Assembly: GCA_037043015.1 (NCBI GenBank) | Contig: CM073330.1 | Location: 8,078,012-8,142,011, forward strand | DNA: 64,000 nt | From: Bryum argenteum | Taxonomy: Eukaryota > Streptophyta > Bryopsida > Bryales > Bryaceae | Direction: 5' to 3' | Part shown: piece by piece, positions 22,942 to 36,094 of the stretch | Layout of the letters: every line of letters starts with the position of its first letter | How positions within the stretch are numbered: the stretch's first letter is position 1 | Translations under genes and position numbers: made by a program | Notes under the pieces: model-generated | What the model saw: the letters and a program-made list of their open reading frames with translations, nothing else | The model's database searches: none | What the model was told of the DNA's origin: nothing

Positions 22942-24731
22942 CTTAACCCCTCACCGCCCAGACCGTGAAAGCGTCAGGAAGACGCTGTTGGCGGCAGCTA
23001 CAGTGAATCCAACATTACAGGCAATCGCTGACACCTCGCAGAACTTCACCGTTGAAAACCATCGTTGGTCCACACCTGTAGCGTTTGTGCCAGGATTTAT
23101 GGAGATCTACCGAGTGGATCTGTATATTATAGTGATTGATCATGATCGATATTGCAAAAAACTTCGATCATTTTGAGGTTCAGAAATCTTTGGATTAGTC
23201 TCGTGTGTGGAGGAAAGTTTGATTTTTGAAATGCTTCTTGTGGGTGCCGAGATGCATGGATAAGGAATCGATTGAAAAAAATTTCAGTCCTGTACAGGTT
23301 GAAACTCGGTCTTCACAGATCACTTGGTTGCTTTGATCATATGCGCCGTGGGGTCTGTTCACCGGGGTAACCGGGTCGTACCGAGAGAGTGAATGGCCTA
23401 CAGCTGGTGATACCGATGTCCCAACGACATGACATTTCGAACATCCATGGATTTTCAATTTTTTTTTTTTATTGCAACTGTAAACAACACGTACAATGGT
23501 GCCGAGACAAAAAGACGAAGCTACGTACCCAACTCTATCATCACTACATGAGCCAGCCTCATCACTGAAGAGCAACGACTCGAGACTGATCAGGTATGCA
23601 TGAAGGACTCGGCCACTGGGATGTGGCAAGAGAGTCATGAGGACAAGCTGGAGTTGACTGATTCAAGTTCATTACTAGTCAATCAAGCTCCCAGGTGCGG
23701 CATGCTCTGCAACGGAGTGACGTACTTCTTGACTGGGGCCGCTTCGAGGGAAAACTGTAAACTTGACGAACCTTGACTAGTTCGTTACTGCCGTCTGCCG
23801 TGAGCCAGATTCGTGACTGCCGAAGAAAACCAGGGTTGCTATCGTAATTCAGAGCTCGGATCTGGGAGGTGACGGCGGGCTCCAACCCCACGAACACAGT
23901 CCGGCCAACCCAACAACCTTGCAATTTGCCTCCGACACAAATAGCGCCAATTCCTCGTCCCTGGATGCTGAGGCCAACGGTGATTTCTTGGAGGTGCAGG
24001 CAATTGCAGTAGGAAATCCTCCCGCAAGCAATTCACGATCCGCTGGGCAGTAAATTTGGAGGCTCCCTCTTGTAACGCCCAATTGAACAGATTGTCCTGC
24101 ACTTCAACCACCTCTTCCGCAGTTGCACGTCCAATCTCAAGCGTTGTCGTCATTGCTCAAGAATCCTTGCGTGACACGAGAAATTTGATTGAAAGTAGTG
24201 CGCCTCGAACCGCTGCGGCGCAAAGTACTCCGCCGAAATGCAAGATTGATGTTGCGCACAACCTCCACTCTTGTTTGTGACCTCCACTCCCCTCTCCACT
24301 CGCTCTTCTCATCACTCTTGACAAAAAGACCGGACAATTCATGCAGGTGGCGCGCAACCGTGCAGTCCGTTGTAGCTGCACAATTAAAAAACCCTAAACC
24401 ACGATCGCGGTCGTGCTCGCCTCTTCTGCGTGCCTTCAGCAGTTCAGCTGGGATCCGAGGCACTAACGGCCTACCACCTGCTATAGCCGGTAACTTTCCG
24501 GACACTCTGGGCAACGACCATGTCCTCGTTTCTGCACCTCATCTTTATTCGCTCAAAATAGTGTACGGAATATTTCATATTGATAAACAACGGCCTGACA
24601 GCACGTGCTAGTGTGACCAGGATTTTCATTCCTCTCTGGCCACTCTCACAAAGAATCATCTGATGGAGATCTACCGAGTTTTCCAATTCTGAACGGACTG
24701 AATATGTCCGCTTGGGCGGTGAGGGGTTAAG
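22942..24731. mobile_element. GC-richer island bounded by 19-bp inverted repeats
   Basis: CTTAACCCCTCACCGCCCA at 22942-22960 is exactly inverted at 24713-24731. The 1.79 kb between is clearly GC-richer than the DNA outside and has no match elsewhere in the window. A 17-bp direct repeat ATGGAGATCTACCGAGT is found at 23099 and 24663. The structure resembles a non-autonomous DNA transposon that captured host sequence (Pack-type), but I found no convincing target duplication and no transposase. Its minus-strand frames are listed separately. Confidence 0.45.
23839..24514 (-). pseudogene. Possible captured coding fragment, unknown family
   Basis: Two overlapping minus-strand frames, 24514-24137 (125 aa) and 24153-23839 (104 aa), together look more protein-like than surrounding frames. 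The second starts with an acidic-helical segment (ATAEEVVEVQDNLFNWALQE, then FTAQRIVNCLREDF). They join with a frame change at about 24150, so as read the fragment is broken or needs splicing. I do not recognise the family. The position inside an inverted-repeat-bounded island suggests capture by a transposon. Confidence 0.25.
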
Positions 24732-24734
24732 AAC

Positions 24735-27700
24735 TTCTCCAAATGGATCTCTCGCATGGATTGCCATGTCATTTTCTATTAAAAATGAATAAAGTTTTCC
24801 ATTAGTATAAGTAATGCCTTCACTTAATCTAAACAATCACCGGTGAAGAGTTGTACTTTTAACTGATATTAGCTCAAATTTTCATTGTTTTTTTATGACA
24901 AGTGGACTTCTCCACCTGAGTGTACATTGGTCTGTTTTTAACCAATAAGAAAGTGCAACAAGCAAATGAATGTACTAGTACCATTGTCTTCACCTGAAGA
25001 CTTTTTCATAGTATGTGTTTCTAATAGAGGTAGGAGTAAAACTTCTGCTTCCTCCCTAGAATAGCCTTGGAGATATTTAATTCTTTTAATATGAAACTAT
25101 TAATTATGCTTTAAATTTTAAAAAAATTCACATTCTCATTAAACTCGCCATTCTCAAGTGCCATTTGCCATTCCAAAATCTATTGGGGACTGTAGTTGTA
25201 AAACATTGTAGCCTTCAAGACTTTTGGTCCAAAATGACCCACTCATGAATTCATTTAGTTCTTTTGAGATAATCTCTCCTAACATACTTTCCTTCTTGAA
25301 TTGTTGATATTTAATGGACTTGAGGTACGAAGACCATTATAAGAAATTTATTTTAAAAGTATTCATTGTGAAGAAACGAAGATTCATCAGTAGTCAACAT
25401 CAAATTATAGTTGGGTAGAATTGAAGCTAGGCCTAAAATAATTATAGATATTTTCCTCTCAATGGTTGCACTCAAATCTTCTTCAAATGTAATAATTTCA
25501 TTGAGAAGTATTTGTAACAAAGATGTGGATAGAAGCTTATATGGGTTTCTCAAAACTTTGAAAAAACACTATAACAACTCCTAGTTCATATGCACTATTT
25601 GTATACATTGTGGTTGCAACCATAATCCATAAATTTAGCACACTATAAACTTTGTCATGCAAATTTTGCGTGAGAGTGTGTTGTCGCTTGAAAGTTCGTG
25701 TACGTGACGAGACTCATTCGATAATTGTCCACTGCAAGAGAAGTTGACATGTTTTAAGCATGATAAGAGTGAAGACATGTTAAATATCCGAGAAGGCGGT
25801 GAAGAAACTTATGAATAAATCAAAATGGCACGTTTTGGGGTGCTAAAAGGCTGCAAGATAAATTCATAGATTTTTGTCTCAATGGCCATTTCAATATGAA
25901 AATGTTATGAACGGCTATTAAAAATTATCTTCCCCACAACCATTAGTCCCCAACGGCTATTTGAAAACAACGATGTTTGTAGACTACAATTTAGAGACAT
26001 TGCCCTTTCAACGCTTTTTAAAGGTCAAAATGATTAGAGATAACATCCAATTTGTCTGAAGATATTGTACACGATTCTATGAAAAGTCCATACTTTGAAA
26101 CTTTTGGCAATCCTTTCTTTCGCCAAAAACCTCACGTACCTTCAATCTAAAAGGATCTCTTTTGCACCTAAAGGTCTCAAGCCAACAAATTTGGTCCATA
26201 AAGTTTAATTTGTAACATAAAATACTTAATAAAGTTATCAACTACAACTTGATGGTTATATTTGTACTCACTTTGAGAAGATAGTGAATTATACAATCTT
26301 GTCACATTGTCTAAAGATCAGTAATATAAAGAGCAATATTTCTCGATGGCCATTCAATAACATATCAAGTCATGCTTCTAAAGTGGTATGTTTTTTAATA
26401 TCACACACGTCTTCCATGAAATCATTATTTTTATGACATCATCAAAATTTCCTAATATCACAAATTTTAATTCTATTTGGTGTATCATGAGTACCTCGTT
26501 GTGAAGGACAATATGGAAAATACTCTAATCTAAATTCATTTTGTTGCACAAAACTTGTCATCGGCTATGCAATTATTTGGATAATGATGCAAGACTGGGT
26601 ACATTTTGTCATGTAAAAGTTATTTTGTTTTTTCAACGGATTCGTTGTTTTGTCACCTTTGGCGACCCGCCACCTTTCACGGGCCGCCCAATGAGAGGTT
26701 TAAGACCCACCAAAGGTAGCGACCTGCCACATCCGTGCCACTCATCGAACTTCAACTTTAAGGCATCATTTACTTGAATTTAACGACTTTTGGCATTTTT
26801 CATTCTCTCTGTCATGATGTCGTAGAAGGTTGAATAAGGGTGTGGATTCAAAGGACTCCTACATTTGGCAACCCCTTCTTCCTAACCAATGCATTGGAAA
26901 TGTTCTTAGGACAATAGACTTGTTTTGACACGGCATGGATTTCAATGCAAGAGGTTTAGATTTGGACTATTCTTCCTTTGTAAAATACGAGGCAATTTTC
27001 ACCATTGCAAAGGCAGCAAGGCTAATATTTGAGCCAAAAACTTTCTTTTTTGTTTTTTAAGTCCAAGAATACTTGAGATATTTGAGAAGTTGTGGCTACT
27101 CAAAGTCACTGCTTGCCATAAAAATGACGTTGTTTTACAATTGGCTTGTTTAGTTCTTGAATGGTTTGACTCATTAGTACCTAGAGAAAAGAATACATTC
27201 TCAAAAAAAGTATCATAAAATAAAATAAAATAAAAGTTATTCACAACTAAATTGTACAATCTTGTAATTAACATATTGTACATCATGTGGGTCAAATTTT
27301 GAGTCATAAGGCCTCAAAAGTTCCAAGATTATGACATATTAGTACTCGAAAAACATCACAAAATCTCAACATTTTCAGTTTGGAGTAAAAATGCTACCAA
27401 TATACCATTGCAATAAAAAAATTACCAAATACAAAGATGCTTACCTTCATCTTATTAACACCCTTGAACAAGAAAAATTGCATAAGAAGAATTTCTTTGT
27501 GCAAATTATCACTTTGCAGTGGTGATAACCGTCAAAATTTTTACATAGGAAGAATAGTCCAAAACTCAACCCTTTGCACTCAAGTCTATGCCTTATCTTT
27601 AATACATCTTTGATTTTGTCAAGGTTTCTACAACTAAAACTAGACTTTAATTGGAATCCGTTCCAAAAAATAAAGTCTGTATCCAACAATGGATGAAGGA

Positions 27701-28855
27701 AATATAGCCCCTCAAAATTTATTCATTTATTCACTTTCTCTCAAGATAGAAACATCATTGCATTTCCAATACCAAAAAAAAAATTGGATCAAAAATCTTC
27801 TTACTAGAAAGTTGTTAGCCTTCATTTTAAGATCATGGTTATGTAAAAAATTCATGAAAACATTTTTTTCATTTCCCATATTTACCTTTCAATGGCAAAA
27901 CATGCCCCATGCTTGAAAACTCTAAAACAAGCTAGAATATGTCATTTGTACTCCCAAGACATGACCCTAGGGATTTTAGTCAACAAAGTGGGTAGAGATG
28001 AATGCTTTCTCGCTGAAAGTGGCTAGTAGTCATATAGTGGTGGTCATATTTGCACTGTTTTCCTAGTAGTGAAGAGTTGCCTTCACTAAAATGCATGTTA
28101 CTTATTCATACTTCATTGTATTGGTTTGAGATTTTTACCACACAAACTAAACTTGATTTGAGACACAATCCAAATGATTTCATCCAAAATAGGATGAGGA
28201 AATTATGGCTCTTCAAAGTTGTTGCACTCATCGAGAATTTTGATTTTCAACATTCGACCCAATTAAGGGTTAAGGGCTAATTTGTTTCTTCAAGTACAAC
28301 CGTTGCAAGCCTCGATAGTTGAAGTACAACCCTTGAAAGCCTCGATGGTTGTATCGGTAAGAACTATAAACACATAGTTCTACGAAGAGAAAAATCATTC
28401 ACGTGTGTACTATTAGGTTTTCGAGTTTATTGATTTTGCTTTTTGGTGATTTGGTATTAACTTCATGTTTTCAACATTTGCTTTGTTTATATCTTTCTTG
28501 GTCAAACATACTTTTATATGTCTACTATGAATTTGGAATAGGAAAATACATATATAACAACTTTGATTTTTGTTTGACTATCTGTCATTGTTTCTTAGCT
28601 TTGTAACTATAAAATCTAAAAACTTGAAATTCATGTTATTATTTTGTAGCTAATTATGGTTTTTGAAATATTAAAAAATATTCTTAAATTTTATTCTTAG
28701 ATTTTGATAACTTTAGAATTACTTCATACTATCTTGAAATGAAACTCAAACTAAGTCTAGTTAGAGCACGTTTATTCAAAGAATCATCTCTTACAACAAA
28801 GTTTATTCTTTTTTGCAGAGCTCTATCAAAAAAGTTCATAAACATAATCGATGGC
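24735..28855. other. Intergenic AT-rich DNA with dispersed repeats
   Basis: No supported gene. 26360-26480 is a family-A fragment; 26990-28450 is the second copy of family B. The remainder is AT-rich DNA without recognisable motif. Confidence 0.5.
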
Positions 28856-29204
28856 ATATATGCATAAAGGCCGTAAGGGGCGGAAGGACCCTCTTACATG
28901 TAAACGTCGACAAGCAGTGAATAAAACGGTGACGGTAAGAGATTTTAACTATTGTTCAACTTGGGGTTCCATACTTGATGGATAGCTACTTGCATTAAAT
29001 GCTCTTACAAAAGATAGCGTAAAGCTTTTGAGTTATTTGATTCACGTCAAGAAAGGTCATGTTCGATGTGTGAAACCATGATTCACTTCAAAGCATTCCA
29101 TGCATAGAAAGGTAGAAAATTGAGTTTTTGAGGTTTGAAACCTCAAAACACAAGGATCTTTACAGTTCACTTTCCTTATTTGTTGTAGTTTTTTGGTGTA
29201 GACG

Positions 29205-31226
29205 ATGGATACAGAAAACAATCTCGACAACTTTTCATTTAGTGGTGTCGAAGGCTTTGTCAACGATCTCCAAAATTCTTCATTAAGTGGTGTCGAAGGC
29301 TTTGTCAACAATCTCGACAATTTTTCATTAAGTGATGTCGAAGGCTTTGTCAGCCTCGCGGATTTGCCAATGATAACGTATACAAGTCTAGAGAAGATTG
29401 AAGTAAAGAAACTTGTTGCACAAGGCGTTTTTAACGGGAAAGTGAAAACATCCTTTACACCTGACTCCTGGGCTTTGAGGATTTTGGATGGAGGCAAACC
29501 AAGTTTCATGCTTCGCTCAAGGGGCGGTCAATGGTGAGCTCAATCTCTGCATTGCTTTGGACATGATTCTCTTGTTGGATTGAAGTTTATCACTTTTCTT
29601 AAATTCTAGTCTAAGAAGGTTTGAAGAGGGTGTTTTCAGACTATTGTGCATGTTGCAAACAGAAGTAGACCTGTTCACATAGTCTTATTCAATCATCCAA
29701 TCTTGATTTTTTGACTGATGAAAAAAACCATAGGATAACACTTCGAGTCAAGAATGGCACTTGAAATATTATCATTATAAGGGAGGGAAGTGAGTACTTG
29801 CACTCTTTTTTCCAATCAGAGAAGCTGATAGAGCAGCCTTTGTATTGACCGAGCGACACAAACTCTATCATGTTTCATGAGAAGGATTTAATTTATAGCT
29901 TGAGCATATAATCGAGTAAGCAACTGAGATAGTTTTGTTGTGCCTCTAGGATGGAGTTGTTGAAGCCCTCTCCCGACTACTTGGACACCATGAAACCTGC
30001 TATAGTGGCAGTTTTTTTCTGGACTGTTCTTGCTCAGATTCCAAATGCATCTGCAAGTGATATTTATCGCTACCTATTCGAGGAAGCAAGGTGAGCGTTG
30101 CCCGTTGCCTGCTAATTTATAATTAGGGTAATTATTCACGATGATGAGGTTCTTAATCTTTTGTTTAATATTGTTGCCGAGGTCCAGAAAATTGAAAATA
30201 GTTGAACAGGAGAAAATAAGACTGAGCTGATTTCGATTGGCTTGTGATGGCAGAGGAGTGCAGGCAACGCCGATCCCTGATTCTGGAGATTTTGGCGAGT
30301 CTTTTCAAAGTATTAAGACGAGAGTGCTGGGTGACTACGGATTGCAGCACTCTCCTGTGAGTACCATTTCATATGCCTGCAGTTTGGGAGATTTCACTAC
30401 TCCGTGCTGAACTGCGAGTAACTTCAATGTCCTTCATTCACACATCAAAGCTGAGAATCTCCGAATCGTCCTTTCAGCTCATGATCTTCCTTCATGTTAT
30501 TAGACGTTGACTTCGTTTATTGATGTTGCAAGCAGCAACATAAGCTATTAGAGTTTATCATCGTAAGCCAGTGCGATTGGAGCTTGCCAACTTGGTATCC
30601 TAGTGCATACGCATGCACATGAACATCCTGCTATGAGTTGTTGTTGCTTAAGTCATAGTCCGTGTCCGAATGAAACGTGTGTCTGTTAGTCTCAGTAAGC
30701 ATCGATCAACCAGGTGTAAATAAGATCCACAGACTATCTTAGTCAGTGAAAGAGTAGGTACTTTGGTTCGATATGAAGCTACTTGACAATGTAGGACAAT
30801 ACACTGACTCTGAGTTTGTGTTTTTTGTTGCAGATCTTAACAGAATTCTTTACGGCTTCAGGTTATTTGAACATAGACAGTCAAGATCCCCCTCAGGTAG
30901 GTGGGGAGGTTCGGTCCGGCGATTGTGCTTAATTGTAAAATGTGTGCAGTTTTGGTTGTTGTCGTATCTCTTGAAATAGGGTCGCAAATTGGTACACTTA
31001 ACACATGTGCGACCAAAGGGATGTTTAGTGACGTAATACATCTGTCATCGTGCAGGACCAAAATGCTCTACCATCGAGAAATTCGAGCGAACCAAGCATG
31101 GAGTCAAAGTGGGTCCGCCTTCTAAGCTCTACAAGAGTGGCTACTCAGGGTCTATCTTCAGAGATCCCCGGACTGCCAAGCAGAGTCCAATCACTTCAGT
31201 CACTCCATCAGAGGTTGCCGAGTTGA
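29205..31226 (+). CDS. EDM2-like N-terminal-only paralogue (copy 2), frame intact
   Basis: Exons 29205-29533, 29950-30090, 30254-30356, 30834-30896 and 31056-31226 join with GT-AG borders and matching phases (total 807 nt, 268 aa plus stop). They align one to one with exons 1-4 and the start of the Pro-rich exon of the gene at 9554, e.g. the RSRGGQW exon end, MELLKPSPDYLDTMKP, LGDYGLQHSP, ILTEFF. Exon 1 has an extra in-frame threefold repeat (SGVEGFVN type). The frame ends with TGA at 31224, before any PHD region; all finger exons are missing, and homology resumes with the ancestral 3' flank. A possible upstream non-coding exon with a good donor (gtaaga) ends at about 28938. It could make a finger-less EDM2-like protein; expression is unknown. 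Confidence 0.7.
29208..29350 (+). repeat. In-frame repeat in exon 1 of EDM2-like copy 2
   Basis: Three direct copies of a 48-57-nt unit encoding NLDNFSxSxVEGFVN type sequence. The gene at 9554 has a single corresponding unit, so this is an expansion specific to copy 2. Confidence 0.85.
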
Positions 31227-34200
31227 GCATTGTTCAGACCACTTCATTCTTAAGCCTTGTGGCACTGTGATTAGAGAGGTTTTAGGGTTTATAATTTAGG
31301 ATTCAGGGTATTGTGGCCATATTGGAATGAAAGAACCTGAGAATGAGAAGGATTGGGAGTGGACCGCATTGAACTTTTCGGTGCGAATAACCCATTCATT
31401 TTGGCAGCTCTTCGTATCAATGTCAGCGAAGACATTGTAAACTTGGACCCATCAATTCTTAGCCACAATGATCAGATATTGCTAGTTAATTCCTAGGAGA
31501 TGAAATCTTGGGCACTAAGATAAGAGCTACATCAAAAATGTTAACTTTTTCACCACATTCAAAAATTGCAAGATTCATGCATTTGATGGAAATTAAGCAC
31601 GGCATTGTAAATTAAATATGAAGCTAGACTATGAGATGATCTGAAATATCTACAATAACTAAAGCAAAATATAGGTTGCCGATGCTTTTGAAATTTTGAG
31701 TTAAGAACAATATTGTCAATTGAGCCTTTAGGATTTAACCCCCAAAGGTCCAAGTGTTGTTTGGATCTCCGAAGTCAAAAAGTGCAATCTTTGACCACCT
31801 TGTTGAGGTTGAGGTAGAGCTGAAATATATAACCATACTATATTGAAGGATCTTAAATGGTAAGATCTCAAAGGATATTACTATCACGAATACCATCCGT
31901 AAGATCCGCACCATTGTGAGATAGTAATATTCAAACTTGATGCAATACTTTATTTGGACACTATCCACATAGTCTACTTTGAGCAAAGGAAACTTGATGA
32001 TTGTTGCCCCAAACACTTTGCTCATATTTTTTCCATATAAATAACTGAGTTGAGAATACCTAATTGTCTATGCAAAGTTTTAGAGACTCATTCCGCTTTT
32101 CGAACCTTCATGCGATTTATTTATAGGAGACGGTATAAAACGAGAGATTTGAGAAAGCAAGCATCACATTTATTGTATTCTACTTACAGAAAAAGTGGAC
32201 ATTGAGTCAGTGAGTACGTACCTTCACGATTTTATATTTTTTAAGCCAAAAATTTATTTATTCTAAAATTACAAAATCTCAAACTTGATTTATGTAGTTC
32301 AAGAATTTTACTTGAAATCTTGATACAAATTTGTATCCTTTTTACAAGATTTTTTTCAAATGAGAAACCATCCAATACAACATGTCCATTATAAGTTCAA
32401 AGTATGAACTCTTTAATGCCGAGAACCTCAATTCGATTAAAATGTAGGTATTCCATGTGCCATTTTTTCAATTCCTTTATGAGCCATATTGCTCACATTC
32501 TAAAACATGCCATAATTATACAAGCATATTTTTGAATTGTAGTTTAGGAGTATTTATGCATGCAAAATGGCATGTTTATTAATATAACACATGTACTCCG
32601 TAATATCAAGTGGATTCTGTAATATCACCAAAATTTCCATAATATCACATATTTTTAATAATTTTTGTCCTTGTACATAGTCAAAGGGCAATATATTTCT
32701 GAATGGCCATTCAAAAACATCGTTGTTCTTGAAATGCGGTTAGAAATATTTACCCTTTCATGTCAAAACTTGAAAAAACCAACGTTACTTTTTTTCCTTT
32801 TTAAGCACCCCAAAAAGCGCCATTTTACCAAAATAACGCCATTTTAACGGAATTGAGGATCAAGGGAGGTTTCTCTTAGAAACCAATTGGGTGCTTGTTT
32901 TTCTCTTTGATATGATATTGGCAAATATTGAGAACCTCAATTTAATATCCAACCTTTGAGGATCCAACTAAATCATGATTGTGATTGGAGGGAGAATTTG
33001 CATTAACATCCAATGGTTGTCAAAAAATCATAAAGAAGAGAGTTGTCGTATCATTGGTAGTAAAAACTCTTCTATTGAAGAGTGTATTACTCTAACCAAT
33101 AATATGATCTTGCAAAAATAATTCTTTGCTCAAATGGAGTTGATGCACATTCGCACAATGTGTCAAGCTTTGTATTGACATAATCAATTGTGAACTATTT
33201 GCAACTGTCTACTTATAAAAATATTCCAAACTTACACAAAGCGAATCGGTAATTTCAAGCAAGAGGAAGAGATCAAGAAAGAACAAACTACGAATAATTT
33301 ATAAAGTACAATATTCACTCGAGGTCATATAAACACAATTATCTACTTGTGGAACTACTCAATTCTATGAACAATTTGTAAGCACAATCTTTATTATATG
33401 TTTTAGTTAAGCATTTCTAAAACTAATGCTGTATCTATAAAGTGAAAAGTGAATGGTGGTATTTGAAATAGACCTAATGACATTATGACTTCTAATGACA
33501 TTATGGTGTTAAGGAGGGACAACGTATGCTTGCAAAAACAATTTTGAGCATAAAATGCGTATAAATGCTGTATATAAGAGGTTGTTATAGAAAGAATTGA
33601 TTTTTAATTACATTTTAGCAAGAAATAAGAAACACAACTTGTAAAATTTAGTACTAGTATCTTCTAGTCCAAACACTTCTCTAATGGTCCTTCTTGATAA
33701 TCTATGTTTTGGCTATATCATGTTTTGTGAGATGCTTAACTATATGACAATATCTATATTTATAAAAGAAACCGATATGTCTTATCTGTTCTTGGTGATG
33801 CATGGTCATGGTCATTATCATTTGGTCATGAATGTCACGGTGGATGGGAAGAGTTCTGAAAAATTTGAAGAGTTTTCATAAGTGGTATTTGATTCTTATT
33901 AAAAGTTTATTAAGTTCTAAGAATATAACAAGGAGGCAGAGGGACAAGAAATATGAAACATGAGAATGGGAGCAAAGAAGAAGTGAAGGAAGATGAAGGA
34001 AACAGCGGAGGGGATCTAAGAACGGGGAGCAAATGATACTTAGGAACTGAGAATGGAGGATGAGAATTAGAAACCAAGTAATGAGAATTAGGAATGAGTG
34101 ATGGGAACTAGGAATGAATGATGGAAATTGGAAACAAATGATGTTAATCGGGAACAAATGATGGAAACCAATACTTAAGGAAAGTTGGGGGATGGGAATG

Positions 34201-34480
34201 TGGGAACAAAAGATGGAAACCGTGAACAAGAGTTTGGAGGTAAAGAACAAGTAAGGAAAAAGTGGAGAATGGGGAACCACAATAGAAGATGGGGAAATGA
34301 GAACAATGGAACGAGGGAACGGAGAACATGCTACAAATCTTAAAAAACACGAGGAATTAAAAAGAAGGAATGGAGAACATGCTATAAATCTTAAACAACA
34401 TGGAGAACTGAGAAGCAGGGAACTTAAATATTGATAGCATATATCCCATAATTTCAACATCACCAAAAACCTTCAACTTC
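31227..34480. repeat. Flank shared with copy 3, plus families R1, A and C
   Basis: 31270-31450 (after the stop) and 32330-33650 align directly with 52735-52900 and 53100-54350. Between them lie family R1 (31730-32250) and family A (32515-32870), which the copy-3 flank lacks, so these inserted after the duplication or were deleted from the other. 33790-34480 is family C. No gene is seen. Confidence 0.65.

Positions 34481-34481
<1 letters not shown>

Positions 34482-34523
<42 letters not shown>
34482..34523. repeat. Poly(T) tract
   Basis: 42 consecutive T, inside the family C copy, where the first copy has a shorter T run (22498-22502). Confidence 0.97.
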
Positions 34524-34526
<3 letters not shown>

Positions 34527-34734
34527 AAGGTCTAGATTTTTTATACATTTTTAAAATTTCAATATGAACTTTTGATATTGTGTCTCGAGGACACGGGTAA
34601 AGACTTGTGACTCATATTATTATAAGAATTAATCAGTTCCTCTGAAAAGTCACTCTCTTCTTTCTCTTAAATTTATAAAGACATAAGTCAGAAAGTTGAG
34701 AAAGAAAAAGAAAAAGATCAGAGGAAAACAGATA

Positions 34735-34985
34735 GATAGATAGAAACTCCGGTCCCTTTCTAAGGGGCCGGCGTGAATGAAGTGTCCGTTCGTAATGCTA
34801 ATATCCCGATGGCCACCGGACAAGGGGAAATTGGAACAATACTACTTCCCCCTCTCGAGGGTGGACACTATAACTACGCTAATTTCTAGCCTAGTTACTA
34901 CTAGGATGCTGCTTAGATGTGAGCCATGAGCAGCGAGCAACGAGCCACGAGCAGGAATATGTGAGCAGGGAGCAGGAACATGTGA
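34735..34985 (-). repeat. Dispersed repeat, family F
   Basis: Contains 'gagcagcgagcaacgagcc', the inverse of 42425-42460. The left part (34740-34830) matches 7370-7470. Family F also has copies at 42410-42690 and 49040-49400. The function is unknown. Confidence 0.6.
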
Positions 34986-34989
34986 GCAA

Positions 34990-35860
34990 GCCGCTGTTCA
35001 TAGTGTAATTTGGAGGAAATTTCAGTTGATCTGAACAACTTTTAAGATATAGACATTAGAAATTTGGATGTAAGAAAGGGGGCCTATAAGCGTGGAATTT
35101 TAAAATCCCACGGCGATAGGATCAATATGTAGAGAAGATGATCATCTCAAAAAAACAATCACGAGTGACACCATACGGATAAATTAGGAATAAAATCAGA
35201 AAACACATATAAGACACCAAAGTATATGATATATGTCTACCACCGGCAACGACCATAAACCGTAATTTGGAGCGATATACGAAGTTTTGAAGTATTATCG
35301 ATATAAGTACTTGTATCCCAATACATAAGAAAAAGTACTTCCGACAGTCTGTAAACATAACTTCTATAAGCATAACAACAAATATATTAGTTGACAATGT
35401 AATCCTAGTTTAAGGTCTATGTATAATAACTTGCACATGGCTAATGAACTTGTTCAACCATTCACTCTTTCTCTACAACTCCAGCAAGCTCTAGAATCTG
35501 CATGACCTCGTTGTAGGAGTATGTAGGCTGGTGAATGACCTTGTCTGTCTCATAGTTCAACTTACATAAGTAACGGAAAATATAATATAGGTGTTGAAGT
35601 CCTCTTCGATGGTGAAGGTCCTGATGCTGCATAAAACAAATGAAAAATAGACGCCTCACCACAAATGAGCACCTCAGCTTATACCTATCTAGCAGCAAGG
35701 ACAAATTCTCACACCATCATAACATAACCCTGAACTCAAAGCTCACTTGTGCAGTCCCAACCACACTACTACGATCACAAAGGTACACGACAGGTAACCT
35801 ATCTAGTCAACTACTGAACATAAATGCAGGATTAAAGCTTCATTCAGAGACATCACGGGG
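34990..35860. other. No recognised feature
   Basis: AT-rich DNA with short frames only. It lies where downstream exons of the E2 fragment would be expected on the minus strand, but no E2 catalytic-domain sequence is recognisable. Confidence 0.4.
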
Positions 35861-35861
35861 A

Positions 35862-36092
35862 GGTACCACCGGGCAATGGTTCGTAACAGCTACCAAGGAG
35901 GCACCCTAGAATCCATGGGGACCTCCCAAGGCCGTTTTTGATCATTTTGAATTCAAATTTGAGGTCTACGACCCCAAATTACCCTTGGAAGCCTACTCCT
36001 TGGCATTTAATGTCTATACATCAAAAAATTAGGGGGCTCATTACCCCTCCTACATTCTCCTTGGTAGCTGCTACGAACGCTTACCTGGTACC
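35862..36092. mobile_element. 231-bp inverted-repeat element (MITE-like)
   Basis: The ends match in inverted orientation for about 38 bp with a few differences: GGTACCA at the tip, then TTCGTARCAGCTACCAAGGAG further in. The interior has no coding capacity. Target duplication could not be defined. It lies directly next to the 36095-36698 element. Confidence 0.6.
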
Positions 36093-36094
36093 AC

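Noticed and set aside
33876..34466. 196-aa minus-strand Ser/Leu/Phe/Pro-rich frame, and the similar one at 22131-22478
   Set aside because: They are the complement of purine-rich degenerate tandem DNA; two copies differ by many indels without regard to frame.
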